In this document: positions 8,478 through 11,548 of the stretch, piece by piece
Layout: every line of letters starts with the position of its first letter
How positions within the stretch are numbered: position 1 is the first letter of the stretch
Assembly: GCF_000611645.1 (NCBI RefSeq)
Contig: NW_014011884.1
Location: 1,065 to 12,612, forward strand
Direction of reading: 5' to 3'
From: Monoraphidium neglectum
Lineage: Eukaryota; Chlorophyta; Chlorophyceae; Sphaeropleales; Selenastraceae
DNA: 11,548 nucleotides
Translations under genes and position numbers: made by a program
Notes under the pieces: model-generated
The model's input: the letters and a program-made list of their open reading frames with translations, nothing else
What the model was told of the DNA's origin: nothing
The model's database searches: none

Positions 8478-8774
8478 CTGCGACGCGTGGGTGAGGAATG
8501 GGTGAGGGGTCGTTCATTGTGGGTGTCACTTGGCGGGTAGGCGGGGGCCGTGCACGTGCATTCGCGCGAGTGCATGCTGATCCGGCCATACATTCAAGAT
8601 TAATGGTGGGGGCAACCACACACCTGCCCGGTGGCGGCAGCCACCTGACGTGCGCCCCGCGGGCTGCGCACGGCTCGCGCCCCGCCCAGCGCGCTGGGGC
8701 TTGCATGCAGTGACCGCTGGGCACTGAAGGATTTGCACATCTTGTGAGATCTGATCGCGGGTTTGGGCACTCAC
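8478..8774 (-). other. Inferred 5' UTR intron of GST-A
   Basis: Donor GTGAGTG at 8774-8768 and acceptor GTCGCAG|GCC ending at 8478, leaving 21 nt of leader before the ATG. The homologous intron in GST-B (4433-4747) also leaves exactly 21 nt, which supports it. Plus-strand open frames here look accidental. Confidence 0.55.
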
Positions 8775-8848
8775 AATGGGCGTGGGCGATCAGCGCGAAG
8801 TTGGAAAATGTGATCTGCAGAGACGTAACCGGCTTCCCAATTGATTGT
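8775..8848 (-). other. Inferred 5' leader exon of GST-A
   Basis: A consensus donor GTGAGTG lies at 8774-8768 on the minus strand. The same donor at 4747-4741 sits at the homologous place upstream of GST-B, and flanking bases such as GGGCGATCAG are shared. The upstream edge is only estimated, about 25 nt below the TATA box. The inferred exon has no AUG. Confidence 0.5.
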
Positions 8849-8871
8849 CCGAAATCAAAACAACCGTTACA

Positions 8872-8877
8872 TTTATA
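8872..8877 (-). promoter_or_regulatory. TATA box of GST-A
   Basis: The minus strand reads GGGTATAAATG, a consensus TATAAA about 98 nt upstream of the inferred leader donor and 416 nt upstream of the start codon before splicing. The surrounding DNA is AT-rich relative to the coding region. Confidence 0.55.
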
Positions 8878-8946
8878 CCCACGGCAGCCGAGCGGATCAA
8901 GGTCAACTTGGTTCCTTGACAAAGTGGTGATGAACCAGCCAGCCCG

Positions 8947-8969
8947 CTCCAGAAGATCCCTGATGAATG
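8947..8969 (-). promoter_or_regulatory. Conserved upstream block of GST-A
   Basis: Plus-strand CTCCAGAAGATCCCTG... closely matches 4940-4963 upstream of GST-B, differing by a one-base insertion and a few substitutions. It is about 70 nt above the GST-A TATA box. It may be a shared promoter element or simply residual duplication homology. Confidence 0.35.
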
Positions 8970-10292
8970 ATGCTTTGCTGAAAGGCGTAAACACAAACTC
9001 TGATCGCATATGACACCGATATGTCCATCGTCCCCATCCATAACAGGTCGCTGTTGGGTGCGGCATGCGCATGCTAAACTGTACCAGCAAGCAACCCTAG
9101 GTCCCCCCGCGAATTGGCTGCTTCAGCCGGCTGCCGGCTGCCGGCTGTCATGCCTGTGCATTATGGCTGCTGCTGTTGCTGCTGCTGCGATTGCTGTGAT
9201 TGCTGCAGCTGCTGACAGCGGGACCAAACGGGGGCTGGTCAGGCGAACATACAGTACGAACAGTACGACAAGTACTAAGGGCCGCAAGACCCAATCCATC
9301 CTTTCTCAACCCCAGTGACACACGTCCCAACATCTGGTTGCCTTTGTCCTGTGAGGCTCGACCCATGGATTTGCATGCGTCGGCTGACAGCCTCATGTGC
9401 GGGCGCGCCCGCACTCACACCCGCAACCTTGTTGCCCACAGCCAATCGAACACGCGTGCTGTTCAGCTCGCAGGCACACGCTTGCTCTTCAGCTCATAGG
9501 GCGCCATACAGTAGTCTGTCAAAGCATTGGGTCTCTCCAGCTTACCGCAAAGAGGGGCGCATGCTGCGGCGCGACACTCCCTGGCACTCACGTTGTGTTT
9601 GATGGCTGCTCGGCTTGCCCAGTGCTAATGCTCGGTCGCGCTACCCGCTTGCACCACCCGTTCGCTGCTGGATGCTCAGACGATGTCGGAACTAGCTTCC
9701 TATGTTGAGGGTGCCTTCCTGCTCATAGACAGCACAGTTGGTACGCGGCTCTGTGTTGGCCCTGGCCCTGATCTGCAGGTCAGGCGGGCCCTGGTCGTTC
9801 CCACATCAGTCAAGCACGCATTGTGCACCTTTCTGCACCTTCTGGACAGTGATTCAAAACAAGGAAAGTCTCGTATTCCTGACATAATCATCATGTGGTG
9901 CCGTACACATCAAGGCGAGTACTCAACTTCAGCGCATCCGCTGCGGTTGTCATGTGACGCCTGCCACATCAGCATTGCCGCTGATGCCCACGAACCCGGT
10001 GGACTGTGGTACCGTAGCACAGTCGCTTTGCACCAAAAGTAACCTCTGGCATGGTTTTCATTATCGAGTGCAGCGCCATACGCACGCTGGGATTTGGAAC
10101 GGCCTCAAACTTGTGCTCGGCGGTTCAGGACGAGGTTGCAACGCGCCAACTGTTTTTTTTTGCAATAGATTATCAGCAGCCAACAAGCCTCGTCGGGCTC
10201 TGCTGATCATCACGATCACCTTGAAGCTGCAGGCACGCGGAAGGCACTCTCAGCATCTGCAGCCGGCGCCTCGAGCTGTGCCGTTTACAGCC
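8970..10292. other. Divergent intergenic region between GST-A and acyl-CoA oxidase
   Basis: The spacer of about 1.3 kb presumably holds both promoters. It contains three 7-bp GCCGGCT units at 9126-9146, interrupted CTG/ATTGCTG repeats at about 9166-9222, and a T run near 10150. No consensus TATA box was seen for the plus-strand gene. A 119-codon plus-strand frame at 9683-10042 shows mixed codon use and no family features. Confidence 0.5.
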
Positions 10293-11127
10293 ATGGCACA
10301 CGCAGATTCGCGCACGCTAGCGCTGCAGGAGCGCAGCACAGCACTTGTCGCAATCCATGGCTCCGACCCGCGCGCCGACATTGTGGCGGAGCGCAACCGC
10401 GCGTCGTTCGACGCCACCCAGCTGCTGCACCTCCTTAACGGCGGCAAGGAAAAGGTGGAGCGCAGGTGCGAGTGTTCACGTGCAGCGGCCTGCTTGCATA
10501 CTCTTGGCGGACGACGCCATCGCCCAAGCAGGGCCGGTGCCGATGTGCACGCTCGGCCGTCCGCCGCGCAGTTCGACCCGCCAGCCGCTCGCATGCGCAG
10601 CACTGTCCGCCCGCGGCGAACACAGCAGCCACAACTCAGAAGCGAGCTGTGCAGAGAGTCCCATGCGCAGCTGCATGCGCAGCCGCATGCGCAGCCGCAT
10701 GCGAAGCCGACAGCACGGCACAATCCAACCCCCTGCGCTCAATCCGTGTGCGCCCTCCCATCCACGTGCCCTCCATGCCCAGGGCCGAGTTGGCCCGCCA
10801 GGTGGCGGCAACCCCTTGGGGCGACAAGAAAAACCGGTGCGGCCACCGGGCGCCCGCGACCGCCCCCTTCAACGCGCCTCTCCACGTCCCTGTTAAAAGC
10901 GCTGCCGCGCCCGCCCGAGCCCACCCATCTGCCCGCATGACCGCCCGCCCCCGCCCCCGCCCCCGCTCGGCAGCCACTTCCTGAGCCGCGAGGAGGAGTA
11001 CGTGGGCGGCCTGCGCGCCGCGCTCGGGATCTGGGCCAAGATCCAGGACGAGAAGCTGCCCCTGGAGGACGGCCTGATGATGCGGCAGCTGGTCGACTGG
11101 CCGGGCGGCCTGGAGCTGCACATTGGG
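10293..11127 (+). CDS. Acyl-CoA oxidase, N-terminal part, exons 1-3 (gene continues beyond window)
   Basis: Acyl-CoA oxidases are peroxisomal FAD enzymes that oxidise acyl-CoA to trans-2-enoyl-CoA with release of hydrogen peroxide, the first step of beta-oxidation. Exons: 10293-10465, 10783-10836, 10974-11127, giving 127 residues. The block ERNRASFDATQLLHLLNGG, then EKVERRAELARQVAATP, then HFLSREEEYV, aligns without gaps to the N-terminal alpha domain of animal ACOX1 (recalled pattern: ERDSASF, EK..RRREIE, NDP, NFLTR). LELHIG at residues 122-127 matches the conserved LHLGMF site just before the catalytic core. The GGG|GT donor at 11127/11128 would let the next exon supply MF. The FAD-binding and C-terminal domains lie outside the window. 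The start at 10293 has a good CCATGG context, but the frame stays open upstream to 9954, so an earlier start or upstream exon cannot be excluded. I see no clear PTS2 signal in the visible part. Confidence 0.82.
10466..10782 (+). other. Intron 1 of the acyl-CoA oxidase gene
   Basis: A GT-AG intron in phase 2 (CGC AG|GTGCGAG ... CCCAG|G). It contains a 12-bp tandem repeat at 10662-10709. Reading straight through gives long open frames on both strands, but these are GC-rich artefacts with no family match. Confidence 0.75.
10662..10709 (+). repeat. 12-bp tandem repeat, four units
   Basis: Four contiguous units of CATGCGCAGCCG with small changes (CTG at the end of unit 1, GAAG in unit 4). Each unit contains GCATGC or CATGCG. 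It lies in intron 1 of the acyl-CoA oxidase gene. Confidence 0.9.
10837..10973 (+). other. Intron 2 of the acyl-CoA oxidase gene
   Basis: A short 137-nt GT-AG intron, phase 2. The donor is CCG|GTGCGG and the acceptor GGCAG|CC. The polypyrimidine region is replaced by evenly spaced C tracts (10942-10965). Confidence 0.75.
10942..10965 (+). repeat. C-tract array (G-quadruplex-type on minus strand)
   Basis: Runs of 3-5 C separated by single G. On the minus strand this reads as four G runs of at least 3 with one-base loops, matching the standard quadruplex pattern. It sits 6-30 nt before the intron 2 acceptor of the acyl-CoA oxidase gene. Confidence 0.85.
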
Positions 11128-11548
11128 GTGGGCGGGCTGTCACCACCGTGACTGCCATGGGGTCTGGGTTGATGCGGGGTCGCATGTTGAGCCTGGCAGG
11201 CCGGGCGCACGGCTTGGGCACGGCGTGAGTTGCGGCAGCATAACGGCCCGGCCGCGGCCACGGGCGCTGCAGCTGGCGCGCCGGCAAATGGTGCCCTGCG
11301 GGCTTGCTGCCGCTGGAGTGCAGCTCAGGGGCGGTACACGGGCCCCACGCGCGTGGGAGTGCAGCTGGCGGGCTGCTGGTGCAGCTGCCGGGTCGCACGA
11401 GTTGGCGGCGAGCCGTTGAGGCGCGGCGCTCCCCCAAGCACGCCGCCCTGCGGTACCGCGGTTGGGCGCAACCGAACTGGCCGCGTCCCCTTTCATGCTG
11501 CGCTTCGACGCGCGTCCTGCGCCCTCCTCTCACCCCCTCGGCCCCCCC
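11128..11548 (+). other. 5' part of acyl-CoA oxidase intron 3, open at window edge
   Basis: It begins GTGGGCGG after the phase-0 exon end. I find no exon encoding the expected MFxPA continuation. The last 30 nt are C/T-rich, so the next acceptor may lie just past the edge. No other feature is supported in these 421 nt. Confidence 0.55.

Noticed and set aside
7234..8540. Long plus-strand open frames of 253 and 314 codons
   Set aside because: They are antisense to the GST-A exons and introns, which have family-supported structure on the other strand.
8416..9090. 224-codon minus-strand frame that could extend GST-A upstream
   Set aside because: It does not lead in frame into MPSYKLYYF without splicing, crosses the conserved leader donor and the TATA box, and has no family similarity.
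9440..9470. Possible tRNA T-arm (TGTTCGATT on minus strand)
   Set aside because: The B-box has several mismatches and no cloverleaf or A-box was found around it.
9683..10042. 119-codon plus-strand ORF in the divergent spacer
   Set aside because: ATG and stop are present, but codon use is mixed, no motif is visible and there is no supporting gene structure.
9954..10292. In-frame N-terminal extension of the acyl-CoA oxidase
   Set aside because: The frame is open but has no resemblance to the family and crosses sequence likely to be promoter or leader. Kept as an uncertainty on the start.
10739..11533. 264-codon minus-strand ORF
   Set aside because: It is antisense to acyl-CoA oxidase exons 2 and 3 and the adjacent introns, and is compositionally Gly/Arg/Pro-rich.
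1..11548. Mobile elements, CRISPR arrays or the SOR1-linked palindrome CAACGTTG near the GST genes
   Set aside because: No transposase or reverse transcriptase motifs, no spaced direct repeats, and the CAACGTTG site linked to GST induction in Chlamydomonas was not found by eye.

Overview
The window looks like nuclear DNA from a green alga (Chlorophyta). The genes are GC-rich and cut into many short GT-AG introns of about 140-380 nt. There are CTG/CAG and CA/CG simple repeats, and the proteins best match eukaryotic families. A trebouxiophyte or chlamydomonad is plausible, but the species cannot be fixed from sequence alone. I found no operon, CRISPR array, insertion sequence or tRNA.

Layout: 1-872 is low-complexity, CTG-repeat-bearing DNA, with a weak plus-strand candidate terminal exon at 588-872. 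873-1649 holds nothing I can support. 1650-4411 and 5899-8456 (both minus strand) are two tandem paralogous genes for sigma-class glutathione S-transferases. I rebuilt each as nine coding exons of 37, 53, 112, 72, 53, 84, 100, 74 and 69 nt, giving 217 residues. Exon lengths and intron phases are identical between the two. A further intron in the 5' leader is inferred for both. 4433-5898 is the intergenic and promoter region between the copies. 8478-10292 holds the leader intron and promoter of the upstream GST, then the spacer to a divergent plus-strand gene. From 10293 to past the window end lies the 5' part of an acyl-CoA oxidase gene (three exons, 127 residues visible), whose last visible intron is still open at the edge.

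The two GSTs are about 76% identical (165/217 residues by hand alignment). Exon 4 and its immediate intron flanks are identical over exactly 100 nt, which suggests recent gene conversion. Both keep the sigma-class glutathione-site residues at the human hematopoietic prostaglandin D synthase positions (Tyr8, Arg14, Trp39, Lys43, Gln63-Ser64). Likely roles are glutathione conjugation or peroxide detoxification for the GSTs, and the first step of peroxisomal beta-oxidation for the oxidase. No direct functional link between them is shown by the sequence.

I found no convincing new multi-gene system. The most informative signals are the conversion tract, the paralogue-specific cysteines near the GST active site, a skippable 54-nt acyl-CoA oxidase exon, a G-quadruplex-type C tract at that gene's splice acceptor, and the differently evolved alternating repeats in the same intron of both GST copies.
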